From contig JAJTEN010000002.1 in assembly GCA_021298155.1 (NCBI GenBank), forward strand, positions 1-64,000: a stretch of DNA of 64,000 bases, written 5' to 3'. Shown piece after piece: positions 29,001 to 38,254 of this stretch. The position numbers and the translations under genes were made by a program. The notes under the pieces are model-generated. The model ran no database searches, was not told the origin of the DNA, and saw only the letters and a program-made list of their open reading frames with translations. The stretch is from Sphingobacteriales bacterium (GTDB lineage Bacteria > Bacteroidota > Bacteroidia > UKL13-3). How positions within the stretch are numbered: position 1 is the first letter of the stretch; each line of letters begins with the position of its first letter.

Positions 29001-29642
29001 TAAATCAAATACTCTTTTTTCTTTGGTTAATTCTGTAAACCAAGAAGCCATTTCCTTGGTCTCTGTATCTGGTATCTTCGCCAAATTAGAAAAAACAACC
29101 GACTGATTAAAATCTTCTAAACTATACACTGGCTTATTGTTTTTTCTTCCAATTTGATAGATAAACAAATCTAAAAATGTTTCTTCTTCAAAATCTTTTC
29201 TGGCGCTATTTTCCCTATACAGCATCCAATTAGTAAGGTAATGATTAGATGCCAATTGATTTGCCCAATCCTTGTTATCTAGCAATTCTAACTTAAAAGA
29301 CTCTTCATAGAAACCTTGATAAACCTGAGATGCTATCTGGTATTTCCCTAAATAATCATCTGCACCTTCCGAATTAAAAATTTCATCAAGCCATATTATA
29401 GGATTAGATTCTAATGCAATCGCATCTACTTGGTTAATGGCTGTAAAAAATTCTTCTCCTAAATGATAGGCTATTTTACCGCTAACATGCATTGTACCGT
29501 ATAAATACGACTTTTTAGTAGACCCTTTTTTTGATATTTCCCAAAGCAACCCTTTTTGCGCAAATACTTGGGTAGAACAAAAAATACACAATAAAAATAC
29601 CCAAATATACGGTAAGTAAAAAGATGAACAGGTTTTTTTCAT
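26019..29642 (-). CDS. TraB/GumN-type protein with a ~900-residue C-terminal extension
   Basis: I start at 29642 (MKKTCSSFYLPYIWVFLLCIFCSTQVFAQ, 1207 residues), because the ATG at 29696 would put 18 residues before the signal peptide. The first ~290 residues are a TraB/GumN (PF01963) domain: LLWEISKKGSTKKSYLYGTMHVSG at the start, VDAIALESNP, then IGAAHLPHAEGVINLLRKKGYELRAI at the end. The usual family member stops there (~300 residues). Here about 900 more residues follow, mixed alpha/beta, with helical pairs near 830-1000 reminiscent of HEAT-like repeats (DNRIVPFLENLYMGMEDTALYQVAILRALANQKS). TraB domains are Tiki-like putative metalloproteases. The extension is unrecognised. Confidence 0.75.
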   Translation of the reverse strand: MKKTCSSFYLPYIWVFLLCIFCSTQVFAQKGLLWEISKKGSTKKSYLYGTMHVSGKIAYHLGEEFFTAINQVDAIALESNPIIWLDEIFNSEGADDYLGKYQIASQVYQGFYEESFKLELLDNKDWANQLASNHYLTNWMLYRENSARKDFEEETFLDLFIYQIGRKNNKPVYSLEDFNQSVVFSNLAKIPDTETKEMASWFTELTKEKRVFDLIQEAYRNQDLDFLDSINRESSSYNNLKYLIYERNYVMANKIDSLMQSNISLFAGIGAAHLPHAEGVINLLRKKGYELRAILPTISDKSKSEKERLSLMKSAIPLANTFESDLFTLRVPNKIYEAPAATFQREFFSPELTNGTFYSVNELSTYHYFRGDIQENYLVKMDSLLFENIPGKIISKSEIIKDGYKGLDIINKTKSGDFQRHQIYITPLKVFIFKMGGKDEYVKNNSQSFFNAITLHKSTGNWITRTSYKNDFKVEVPDYSDIKNNTQITSLYGHPELEAFDSKTKDYYFIRRASLHDFNYIEEDSFELYRIIDKFAEQFNADYSVKKTILPESIYPTATGLVQLKNKKYLQIKVIIRGAYYYVLASVSAISGFDNRFYSSFQLQNFGYGFPYTHKIDSSLQFSVNSNYLTPNYYSQLYEKVSDQNRNKKDKEDKSYLSKNEYEIYYSENYEQVRVDFLKFHKYTYYANPDSLWAKQIRSFLEKKSVLVKSKTSYQHQDTSYLEVSFIDTNSCRRIYKKYIQFDDKMYTLTASLDTSGIKSKFIQEFFSSFRPLAFTQKQASVFSDKAELFFSVLKQGDSLSKEIAYKSILTHLRFEDKHASSLMDVIQKHPFPREHIHSKAQLIRDLGQIKDNRIVPFLENLYMGMEDTALYQVAILRALANQKSKAATLSMIQLLAHDIPIGVSKDALKGVFSSFSDSLELCKYLFPALLDYTFINDYKLPIYQLLSEALDSNAISSKRIKNNFEQLLREAKMVLKSQIGYEQSEGAKTVSNYYFTSYLNRGNTDLVMYSKMLIPFSKDKNVKVYFNKLKLVNDFTVRTDIAVEFLKHKMKVDEAIWRSLLKDPLNYAYVYKRLSQIRRLDVFPSDLIDQEKMAKSLLYKDNFNFKTDSCVFVKKELLTINGVAGYVYFFKSKKEKDEKWSLDYIGLQPVNVSELKVSFDNKRNGVTISKGKKLDDLMAEHIKSLLILNRKRATEKTSAYSYNYYD

Positions 29643-29749
29643 AGATAATAGGCGTATAAAAAGCACAATTAGTTTGTAATCAATCAAAGGAAACAAAACT
29701 AATAAATTATGCCTATTTACCTAAATAATATAGGACTAATCAACAGACA

Positions 29750-29786
29750 AAAAAGGGGAATAACTCATTAAGTTATTCCCCTTTTT
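29750..29786 (-). terminator. Rho-independent terminator of the nucleotidase gene
   Basis: Perfect 16-bp arms (29750-29765 and 29771-29786, core GGGGAATAACT/AGTTATTCCCC) around a 5-nt loop, ending in a T6 run on the minus strand, 21 nt after the stop codon at 29807. Confidence 0.88.
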
Positions 29787-29806
29787 AACTAAATGCTAAA
29801 ATAGGG

Positions 29807-32800
29807 CTACTGTTTGATTATTTTTTTACAGATGGTTTCTTCCTCATAGGTAATTTTTAAAACGTATACCCCTGTTTGAATTCCATGTAAAGAAATTTCA
29901 TCACCTGTATAGGTTCCCTGCAATACCTGTTTACCATCTAAGGTTACAATTTCAAAATGAGCACCATTTAAAGGTAAACCTGAATAGATGTGTAAATAGT
30001 TCTCTGTTGGATTAGGATAAAGAACTACTCTATCTGAAAAATCTATCTTATTTAAACCTACCGTTTTCTGTCTAACAATTTTTATACTAAATGGTAAATT
30101 AGCGAACAAGGAGTCGGTTCCTTCATAAGCCTTAACAGTCCATTTTAAAACAATACTATCTCCTTCTGCAACTCCAGCAGACTCGGCTACAGCATCAACA
30201 GCACCGCTAGTTAAGCTAAGTTTATTTTGGATCCCGCTACTATCTGAATTAAGCTTTACAATTGGATTAGTAAAATTAGCACTTGGTAAATCTAAATACC
30301 AAGCATAACGTGTTGCTGTTGTAGAACCTTCCCAATTAATAATAATTGGATCAGTACTCGCTTTTTTAACCTCTATCCTAGCGTTATTTGTTGGACCTAC
30401 TAAATTAAAACTTGTTAGGGTTCTATTTCTTCCTAAAGTAATAAAATACTCTTGGTTTGCCTTCAATGAGTCTGCGCCATTGTATGCGTAAACTGTCCAC
30501 TTTAAGTTTACAGAATCTCCTTTTCTTAATCCCAAGGAAGCCAATATTCCATCTATATTACCTGATAACAAAGTTAAACTGGTATCAGCACCATTTCCGT
30601 TGCTATTTAGGGTTAATATTGGCAAATTTAAACTTCCCGATGCTAATGCTGCTTTCCACTTATATCTGGCAGCAGGCAATTTGGCCGAACCAAAGGTGAT
30701 TTGAATTGGCGTGGTGGTTCCAGCTGTTACAAAAACACTGGCATTATTGTTTGGTGAAATTAAATTGAACGGTTTTAAAGTTGGAGTAAAAATTATATCC
30801 GATTTTCTAACTCCGTACAATTGGTATCCATTTCCGCAATTACTTGCCGGACTCGCACAAAACTGAGCCACTATTCCTTCAAAAGTAAAAGTATCTGTTG
30901 GAATAGCTAGTGCAGGTGCATCTTCTATTTCTGTGTCTGCCGCGGCAATTACCCTTAAAATGGTAGTATCACCTGTTGTTGTGCCGTCCCAAATGGTATA
31001 GTTTGTACTCGCAGCAAAATTTCCAACAGCAGAAGTGCGTAATCCACTAATTCTAACCAATACACTTTCATATTTTTCTGGATCTGCCAATATCTGTTTG
31101 ATACTTAAAGAAACGGGCACAATACTTTTTCCTGAACCTAATTTGATGATGGTATTTGTACTTGTATAAACACCAGAATTTAACTGTATCTGTGCATAAT
31201 TGTTAAACTCATTTCGTAAACCAATTACTTCTACGCTATCTCCCTTTACCAACATTCCTGCGGTAATGGCATCAACCATTGCACCACTGCTTTGTCTTAC
31301 ACCAATGCCTCCAGTAGCATCTTGGATATATATAAACCTTCCCCACGCTCTGCTAATTACACCACGAACTCTTACCATTTGGTTTGCTGAGGTATTTCTG
31401 GCAGATAATATGCTTATTGCCGGATTAGTTTCTGGGAAAATTGCATCAGGTCTTGCATTTAACAACTGTATTCTTCTATCGCCAATTAAATTGGTATCTC
31501 TCACTGAATAGGCAGTTTGTGCGGTAGCATGACGCGCTTGCAAATATTCTGCAAAAGCATCTTGCTCACTACCAATTGCTGTAAAGTTAGAGGTTCCTGT
31601 ACTTTTAAGGGCTGTATCTAGGTCTACACGATTAAATGTATTCGATGGAAATGGATACCCATCTCCTCCTATCGGAGAACCAGCACCCGAAGGATTGGCC
31701 AAGAAATTTAAAGTTACCAATCTAAACACCCTATTGGTATCTCCATATAATTGGCCATTTCTTACTAATGTATCTAAACGATTACCATTTCCATCTATGG
31801 TAACCAATGAACGTATTTTTGAACCAGCAGTTAATGCGCTATCATAACTAAAAGATAGTCCACCAATTTGCGGGAATTGACCCGGTGTAGCACCAGGCCT
31901 GGTTGCAGAGATTCCATGTTCAACCAATCTTCTTATACCGGCTACATTAGCGCTTAAAATAACTAATCTATTATTAAAACGTAATGAGTTTTCTACATCC
32001 AACTGCGAGATATCACCAGCCAATTTACCTGCCCCAACATTAGCTTGATTTGGTTCCAAATCAACATTATTTCCTACCGCATTTACATAGCCAATTGCAG
32101 AACGTATGCCTCCACCATTTTTAATTGAAATCTTTACAGTTGGATCGTACTGTTGTGCATACCATAAGTTTGCATCAGAAGATAGGTTTCCTAAATTGGT
32201 TTCTTCGGTTCGAACCAAATTGCGACGGCCCTCTAAGAATACTTTTGATTTACCCAATACATTTCCATCTTTTGAATTGATAACATTCGCCACTGCCGAA
32301 CAAATGTTTCTTACCATTTGTCCTTTACTTCCTGCAGTAAAACCTGCAGCATAGCTTCCATATAATTGAGTTACCATCGCAGTATCTGAGGCATAAACAC
32401 CATTTATATTTGGATCTAAAGAGGATACAATTATTTTACCATTCGCATCAAAATCTACTACCAATCTATTTACATATTTCCATTCAGCGCTTGAATTAAT
32501 TAATAATAATGGCTCGTTATCAAAATTATTTAGAACCATTGGATACGTTCCATAAACACTCTGGCCACCTCTTAATCTATCTGTTCCATCGGCCAATAAC
32601 TCGTGATTTCCGCCAGCAATAATAATATCAACACCTTTCAATAAAGGGGCTAAACTCATCTCTAAATTTATTTGCTGTAAATGAGATAATACAATAATCT
32701 TGTTTATACCTTCTTTAAACCTAAGTGAATCAATAAATGGCTGCATAATTTGAGCTAGAGCTGGCATATTATTCTGTTTAGGTCCGATTACACTGGTAGC

Positions 32801-35047
32801 GCCCGGTGAACTAATCTGGGCCAAAATCTGAGTAGTAATTCCCACAATACCAATTTTTTGGCCACCACGCTCAATAATTACAGATGGAGCAATTCCTTTT
32901 TTCTGGTTATTGTTGGTAATATTTGCTGCTGCTTTAAAAGCTGTATCTCTTAATATTTGATTCGTAAATAAATAGCTTAGGTTAATATCCTGACTATAAT
33001 CTAAATTACAACTAACAAATGGGAACTGTGCACCAACCCATCTTTTATCGGCACCATTATTCCTGATATCAACACCAATTTGTCCGTTCAATTCTGAGGT
33101 GCCTAAATCAAACTCATGATTGCCCATTGCAGAGGCATTATAACCCATTATATTCATCATGGCGATATCTGCTCTTCCAATTGCCGCGCGCAATTGATTG
33201 CCATTTCCGGCATAATAGGATACCGCTGTATTTCTCAGGGGAGTCTGCAAGGATGGATCTTCACCAGATGACAAAAACGGTCCCGGTAATACATTGTCGC
33301 CCGATGATAGTAATAGGGTATTCGGATACTCATCTTCTAATTTATCTACAATGGCTGCAAAATTTGGCGCATCTTGGGTAGCGCTCACACTGCTTTCCAT
33401 ATCTGATGAATGCAAAACTTGCATTTGAAAATCGCTTCTGCTGTTTATCTCAAACAATGAAACCGTTCCGCTAATTTCATAAGATACAACTAGCATTGGT
33501 TTACCTGTGGGACTTTGATTAGCTGGAATAAATACTATGCCTTCTGGTCCTAAATCGCCACCACTATTCAAAGCTGGGGTTTGAGCAAAATTTCGAGTAG
33601 AAACATATTGAACAAAATATGGATTAGCAGGATTAGTAATATTATAAATCATAATACCACTCATACGCTCTAAACCAATAAATGCATAAGTAGAGTCTAG
33701 TATCTTACCAATAGTAATGGCTTCTGGCTCTGGACCCTTATCATCACTTCTATTTTTTAAGGTATTATTCGTACTACTCGCATTAAAATTACTTGGAAAT
33801 AAAGTATTTAATCTTTGTTCAAATTCATCTTTGCTATCCCAAACCAATTGACCAGTTGTACCATTCCAAACAGAAAATGATCTTGCTCCGTAACAAAACA
33901 CACTATCAAATAAACCATCATTATTAAAATCGCCAAATCGGTTGGTTACATTTAACCTCCCCAATGCAGTATTTACTTTTAAAGCTGCAACCGCTGCTGC
34001 ACCTCCAAATTTATTTGTGTCTAATAAATAAGTACTGCTACCAAATCTAATTTCTTCGGTATTTGCAGCACCCCAATCTGCGCGCGCATCGCCTTCATTA
34101 GCGGTAACTAAAAAAGTAGTATTACCAACTTTATAACTAGCAATTGCATCTGGCTGATACATGCCAAAAACAGGACGATTAAGAATATTCACTGTTCCTC
34201 CTTGGTCTGAAGCATCTAAAGCATTCCCCGGAAAATTGTGATTTTTAAACCCAAGTGGAATTAATCGCGTAATGGTGGCTGTAGCAATATTTAATTCTGC
34301 CAAACAATTGTTTTCTTGGCAGGTAATCCATGCTGTATTTCCATCATCAGAAACAGCTATATACTCTGGTTCTAAATCTTCAGCAATGGTAGAATTTCTC
34401 AGAAAAACACCAGCAGATTGTATTCTTCCAGTTATCTTTATTCGAGAATCTAAGGGAATAGAATTAAACTGAGTAAAGCCTGCATGTATTACATGCGATT
34501 GGTTCAAACCAGCTATTCCACCCGAAACATCTATAATAGAAACAGAGCCTTCAGGATCTATGGTGTAACCAACATTTGGCTCACCCTCATTGGCTACTAG
34601 AATCTTTTTTCCATTAGGCGTGAAGGTAAGCATATCTGGGTTCGGACCTACATCAACTTGGTTCAAATAATTACCATTAATGTCTAGAAATACTACTTTC
34701 CCATTTTCTGTTTTACCCAAAGAATCAATAACTGCAATGGCTACAACACCATTTCTTACAGCAATAGATGTTAAATCTATACCATATGGCTTTATGCTAA
34801 TTGAGCTAATTAAAACGGGTGAAGATGGATTACTAACATTTACGATTTTCATACTGGTATCAGGACCATTAGTAATGAAAATTCGCTTACTTTGCGCATC
34901 GTAAGCGGTTATTTCTGCTCCAGCTTTATCATAAAAACCAGTAGCATAGCGGCCAACAAATTGCATGTTTATTTGGGCATGCAAAAAGCAAGTAAAAACC
35001 AGTGCTGCCGCCAGCAACAGTGATTTTTTGTGTATTAAATTCATCAT
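29807..35047 (-). CDS. T9SS-secreted choice-of-anchor I / 5'-nucleotidase multidomain protein
   Basis: Starting at 35047 (MMNLIHKKSLLLAAALVFTCFLHAQ) gives 1746 residues and a good signal peptide. Domains in order: choice-of-anchor I beta-propeller-like region (about 25-530; MLTFTPNGKKILVANEGEP, GPEGIVFIPANQSP), calcineurin-like phosphoesterase of the 5'-nucleotidase family (about 540-880; VLHSSDMESS, LLSSGDN, MGNHEFDLG, LSHLQQ, AGGNHELL), 5'-nucleotidase C domain (about 950-1130; SIKNGGGIRSAIG), OB-fold-like domain (about 1215-1310; RAWGRFIYIQDATGGIGV), two SusE-like Ig domains (about 1430-1535 and 1545-1660) and a T9SS type A sorting domain. It probably dephosphorylates extracellular nucleotides or other phosphoesters to release phosphate. 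A half copy of the glucan-locus repeat lies 58 nt upstream. Confidence 0.88.
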   Translation of the reverse strand: MMNLIHKKSLLLAAALVFTCFLHAQINMQFVGRYATGFYDKAGAEITAYDAQSKRIFITNGPDTSMKIVNVSNPSSPVLISSISIKPYGIDLTSIAVRNGVVAIAVIDSLGKTENGKVVFLDINGNYLNQVDVGPNPDMLTFTPNGKKILVANEGEPNVGYTIDPEGSVSIIDVSGGIAGLNQSHVIHAGFTQFNSIPLDSRIKITGRIQSAGVFLRNSTIAEDLEPEYIAVSDDGNTAWITCQENNCLAELNIATATITRLIPLGFKNHNFPGNALDASDQGGTVNILNRPVFGMYQPDAIASYKVGNTTFLVTANEGDARADWGAANTEEIRFGSSTYLLDTNKFGGAAAVAALKVNTALGRLNVTNRFGDFNNDGLFDSVFCYGARSFSVWNGTTGQLVWDSKDEFEQRLNTLFPSNFNASSTNNTLKNRSDDKGPEPEAITIGKILDSTYAFIGLERMSGIMIYNITNPANPYFVQYVSTRNFAQTPALNSGGDLGPEGIVFIPANQSPTGKPMLVVSYEISGTVSLFEINSRSDFQMQVLHSSDMESSVSATQDAPNFAAIVDKLEDEYPNTLLLSSGDNVLPGPFLSSGEDPSLQTPLRNTAVSYYAGNGNQLRAAIGRADIAMMNIMGYNASAMGNHEFDLGTSELNGQIGVDIRNNGADKRWVGAQFPFVSCNLDYSQDINLSYLFTNQILRDTAFKAAANITNNNQKKGIAPSVIIERGGQKIGIVGITTQILAQISSPGATSVIGPKQNNMPALAQIMQPFIDSLRFKEGINKIIVLSHLQQINLEMSLAPLLKGVDIIIAGGNHELLADGTDRLRGGQSVYGTYPMVLNNFDNEPLLLINSSAEWKYVNRLVVDFDANGKIIVSSLDPNINGVYASDTAMVTQLYGSYAAGFTAGSKGQMVRNICSAVANVINSKDGNVLGKSKVFLEGRRNLVRTEETNLGNLSSDANLWYAQQYDPTVKISIKNGGGIRSAIGYVNAVGNNVDLEPNQANVGAGKLAGDISQLDVENSLRFNNRLVILSANVAGIRRLVEHGISATRPGATPGQFPQIGGLSFSYDSALTAGSKIRSLVTIDGNGNRLDTLVRNGQLYGDTNRVFRLVTLNFLANPSGAGSPIGGDGYPFPSNTFNRVDLDTALKSTGTSNFTAIGSEQDAFAEYLQARHATAQTAYSVRDTNLIGDRRIQLLNARPDAIFPETNPAISILSARNTSANQMVRVRGVISRAWGRFIYIQDATGGIGVRQSSGAMVDAITAGMLVKGDSVEVIGLRNEFNNYAQIQLNSGVYTSTNTIIKLGSGKSIVPVSLSIKQILADPEKYESVLVRISGLRTSAVGNFAASTNYTIWDGTTTGDTTILRVIAAADTEIEDAPALAIPTDTFTFEGIVAQFCASPASNCGNGYQLYGVRKSDIIFTPTLKPFNLISPNNNASVFVTAGTTTPIQITFGSAKLPAARYKWKAALASGSLNLPILTLNSNGNGADTSLTLLSGNIDGILASLGLRKGDSVNLKWTVYAYNGADSLKANQEYFITLGRNRTLTSFNLVGPTNNARIEVKKASTDPIIINWEGSTTATRYAWYLDLPSANFTNPIVKLNSDSSGIQNKLSLTSGAVDAVAESAGVAEGDSIVLKWTVKAYEGTDSLFANLPFSIKIVRQKTVGLNKIDFSDRVVLYPNPTENYLHIYSGLPLNGAHFEIVTLDGKQVLQGTYTGDEISLHGIQTGVYVLKITYEEETICKKIIKQ

Positions 35048-35104
35048 AATTGATTGGGAATAAATGTTTAACATTGTTTTCCCTCGCAAATTGATGTTGC
35101 TATG

Positions 35105-35112
35105 CTACTACA
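35105..35112 (-). promoter_or_regulatory. Half copy of the CTACTACA operator candidate
   Basis: GCTACTACAAA (core 35105-35112) matches one half of the 19-bp direct repeat found at 46461 and 52347, in the same orientation relative to the minus-strand gene it precedes by 58 nt. The other half-site position (35094-35101) matches only 3 of 8 bases, so this is a weak call. Confidence 0.3.
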
Positions 35113-35169
35113 AAGTAAATTTTAGATTACTAAAATAACACCTGATTGTAAAGAATACGTTAAGTAAGC

Positions 35170-36435
35170 TTACTTCACATAAAACGGGAAATTGCCATAG
35201 GCAATTTGATTTTGATGATCGGTGATATATACAAAGAGTCTGTAAGCCCCATTTTGCATGGGAGCTTTAAAACTAAAAGCATCTCCAGTTTTAACTATAT
35301 GAATAGGCAAGGCATCTGGTTTACGTTCAGCATCTCCACCAGATAAGGTAAATTCACTTTCAGGCATAAGTTCCCATTTATATTGTAAACCTCCTTTGGT
35401 GCTATGCTCAATATCCAATTGAACCAATACTTGGGCGCGTTTGCTTACCTTTACACTAGCTGCAGCTTCCATCCCATTTAAAGTGTATTGCTTAATTCTT
35501 GGAGCCACCAGCTCAAGCGGTTTATTGCTCCATTCTTGTTGCAATACCTGCACACATTCACCATATTTATTATCAACAAAAACACCATACCAAGTAGGGG
35601 TTGTTTCTTGTTTTTGTCCCCATAAAAACACATAAGAACCCAAACAAATGGCACTATCTGCCAATATATGTTCCCGGTACCGTTTTTGGTAAGTAATCGC
35701 CTTCTCTGTAGATGTTTGTTCTATGGGAGCTAACCAACTCGTTTTAGCAACCTCCCAATGGCCATTCGGACCCCATTCTGTTACCATATAGGGTTTATTC
35801 CAACCATACAAACGAATTTTTTGTGCCAAAGCTGGCAAATCTCCGTATGTATTTACACCCAAAATATCTATGTCCTTACACTTCTCTTTTATTAATGAAA
35901 CTTCTGGCGCATCAATACCAGCTGTTACAACACAAGTAGGGTGATTCTTATCTTCTGCATGAATCATTGCTGCTATGTTTTGTACGGCATCCCAAACCGC
36001 AAAATCTGTATAAAACAAATCAACCTCATTACCCACACCCCATAATAATAATGCTGGATGGTCTTTGTAACGCTTCACGATACTTTTAAATTGATTTAAT
36101 TGATCCAAGCAGGCCAACTTATCACTATAATCAAAACCATGCCTCTCTGGTGGCATCCATAAACCAAGCATTACCGTTAACCCACGCTTATGCGCTTCAT
36201 CTAAAACCTCTTTTGCATTCTCTGCTCCCCACAACCTAACAGAATTAGCACCAGAAGCAAGTGCAATATCCATGTATACATGTCCGCCTACACCCTTTAC
36301 ATAATAAGGTGTATTATTTCTGAGCATTGTAAAATTACCTGCTTCATCTGTTTTAATGGTAACAGGCACTGGCTGCGCATATACCCCACAAGTGAATAAA
36401 AGAAAGAGAAAACAAATTACTAGCACTTGTTTCAT
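35170..36435 (-). CDS. Clan GH-A glycoside hydrolase (GH2-C/GH5/GH158-like), exported
   Basis: The 421-residue protein has a signal peptide (MKQVLVICFLFLLFTCGVYA). The TIM barrel shows LASGANSVRLWGA, WGVGNEVD with acid/base Glu137, and MVTEWGPNGHWE with nucleophile Glu220. A C-terminal Ig-like domain (about 315-421) follows. Glu spacing and the two motifs fit clan GH-A; the exact family could be GH2-type TIM barrel, GH5, or GH158 (a beta-1,3-glucanase family found in laminarin loci). No T9SS domain or lipobox is seen, so it is probably periplasmic. It is the last gene of the seven-gene unit that begins at 46377, 4 nt after the GH16 gene. Confidence 0.8.
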   Translation of the reverse strand: MKQVLVICFLFLLFTCGVYAQPVPVTIKTDEAGNFTMLRNNTPYYVKGVGGHVYMDIALASGANSVRLWGAENAKEVLDEAHKRGLTVMLGLWMPPERHGFDYSDKLACLDQLNQFKSIVKRYKDHPALLLWGVGNEVDLFYTDFAVWDAVQNIAAMIHAEDKNHPTCVVTAGIDAPEVSLIKEKCKDIDILGVNTYGDLPALAQKIRLYGWNKPYMVTEWGPNGHWEVAKTSWLAPIEQTSTEKAITYQKRYREHILADSAICLGSYVFLWGQKQETTPTWYGVFVDNKYGECVQVLQQEWSNKPLELVAPRIKQYTLNGMEAAASVKVSKRAQVLVQLDIEHSTKGGLQYKWELMPESEFTLSGGDAERKPDALPIHIVKTGDAFSFKAPMQNGAYRLFVYITDHQNQIAYGNFPFYVK

Positions 36436-36439
36436 AAAC

Positions 36440-38254
36440 CTATTGTGTTTTTACTAATTTAACTCGCCCTTGTGTAATGCCATTTCCTACTTGCAACCAA
36501 TATATGCCGCTTGAAATGCCTGGTAATTGCTTGTTTAAATCTGTTAAATTACCAACAGAAATGATAGATTTTCCATGAATATCAAATAACTCAAAGGCAT
36601 TGGGTACAAATGGTAAATCCAATTGTAGTTCATCCAAAATCGGATTGGGATAAACCTTAATCCCCCAGTTACTTTGCTCTAAATCTAGTAAGGCACTTTG
36701 AATATCCTTACATGGCTTTTCTTCAATGGCAAAATCATCAAAAAAATACACATCATTTGTATTTGTATTTGGTGCCAACAACATCACCAATTGATCTATG
36801 CTGCCGTCTAAAGTATTTGGATCGGGCCTAAGAATTAATTTAAAGGTAAGCTCTTCCCACGACCTAGATTTGGTGGTTTTAGCCTGCAAAACACAACGCC
36901 TTCCAATAGGATAATCTTGCCCAGCACGGAGCCTGTTTTCAAAATTGATATTTATCTCTGTACCTACAGGAGCAGTAGTATATAACTTCATTTTTAAAAT
37001 CAAATTTCCACGCTCAAAATCACTCGCATTTTTTATTGGCATCGCCTTTAACCACAATGCATCATAGGAAACAGCCGAATTTCTATAATACCTATTTACA
37101 CCGTTACTAGCGTTTACACTGTCTTTTGCCGGATTGGTTATACTCCCAGCAAAGGTTCCTGTGCTACCCACCCAATATATACTTCTTTGTTTTTCCAAAT
37201 TATCTATTACTCCTTCGCAGGTATCTGGAAGGGCCCGAACCCATTTTGCTATCTTCTTAGATTTTCCATTATGGGTTATCGTAACAAAAATAGAATCACT
37301 TTTTAATCCCCAATCTATTTTAGCCTGATCCAAACTAGCGCCGCTTCTAATACTTGCGCCTGCAGGCACCTCCCATAAATAAGTGGCGCCTGGCAATTTT
37401 TGTGTGTAAAATATTTGGTTGGTGTCTTTTCGTAAAATAGCATCCGGACCACTAATAAAAATATGTGAAAGATCTTGATATACGCGAATATAATCTACCT
37501 GTAAAGTAGCCGTATCAGGAGTAGTAGCATCAGGATAACCTAAAAAATTACCACCAACTGCTAAGTTCATAATAACATGAAAATTTCTATCAAAAGGCCA
37601 CCAAAAAGGATTGGTATTCACGCGCGTTTTAGTGCTATACAAAATAGTATCTACGTACCACTCAATGGTATTTTCATTCCATTGTAAAGTATACACATGA
37701 AAATCATTTGCAAAACTTCCATTGCTCAGGGTATAGGTAGTACCCGTGTATCTATTGTTAGGCACATAGGCGCCATAATGAATCGTCCCATGCGTTGTTT
37801 GCGGTTCTTGACCCTTCGCTTCCATTAAATCTATTTCTCCACTTAATGGCCAAATACCATAATGATTCTCCGAAGGTAGAAACCACACCGCTGGCCAATA
37901 TCCTCGTCCAACAGGAATGCGTGCACGTACTTCAATTCTACCAGAGGCAAAATCAACTTTATTTAATGTTCTAATGCGGGCAGAGGTATAGGTGTTTGAA
38001 CCCACCGTTTCTTTTTTAGCAGAAATAGTCAACATACCATTCTGAACCTTCACATTTTCTTGCTTGTAAAATTGGAGTTCATTATTACCCCAACCGCATA
38101 AGTTAGGACATCCATTCCCTATTTGGTAACTCCAAAAATTGGTATCTAAGTTGTTCCCATTAAACTCATCACTCCAACGCAAAAACGCTTGTGCTTGGCT
38201 AAAAATTGGGTTCAAACCAACTATTAAAAATATATATGCTTTTAGGTATTTCAT
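36440..38254 (-). CDS. GH16 endo-beta-1,3-glucanase (laminarinase type), T9SS-secreted
   Basis: After a signal peptide (MKYLKAYIFLIVGLNPIFSQAQ), residues 24-260 form a GH16 domain: WSDEFNGNNLDTNFW, ARIRTLNKVDFASGRIEVRA, and the catalytic motif GEIDLMEAKG (nucleophile Glu140, Asp142, acid/base Glu145), then FHVIMNLAVGGNFLGYP. The E-I-D-x-x-E form with the Met bulge is that of laminarinases. A PKD/Ig-like module (about 265-340), a carbohydrate-binding-like sandwich (about 350-510) and a T9SS type A domain (IKVYPNPILDELQLDL) follow. It would cut beta-1,3-glucans at the cell surface. It overlaps the GH3 gene by 4 nt and lies in the 46377-35170 operon. Confidence 0.93.
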   Translation of the reverse strand: MKYLKAYIFLIVGLNPIFSQAQAFLRWSDEFNGNNLDTNFWSYQIGNGCPNLCGWGNNELQFYKQENVKVQNGMLTISAKKETVGSNTYTSARIRTLNKVDFASGRIEVRARIPVGRGYWPAVWFLPSENHYGIWPLSGEIDLMEAKGQEPQTTHGTIHYGAYVPNNRYTGTTYTLSNGSFANDFHVYTLQWNENTIEWYVDTILYSTKTRVNTNPFWWPFDRNFHVIMNLAVGGNFLGYPDATTPDTATLQVDYIRVYQDLSHIFISGPDAILRKDTNQIFYTQKLPGATYLWEVPAGASIRSGASLDQAKIDWGLKSDSIFVTITHNGKSKKIAKWVRALPDTCEGVIDNLEKQRSIYWVGSTGTFAGSITNPAKDSVNASNGVNRYYRNSAVSYDALWLKAMPIKNASDFERGNLILKMKLYTTAPVGTEININFENRLRAGQDYPIGRRCVLQAKTTKSRSWEELTFKLILRPDPNTLDGSIDQLVMLLAPNTNTNDVYFFDDFAIEEKPCKDIQSALLDLEQSNWGIKVYPNPILDELQLDLPFVPNAFELFDIHGKSIISVGNLTDLNKQLPGISSGIYWLQVGNGITQGRVKLVKTQ

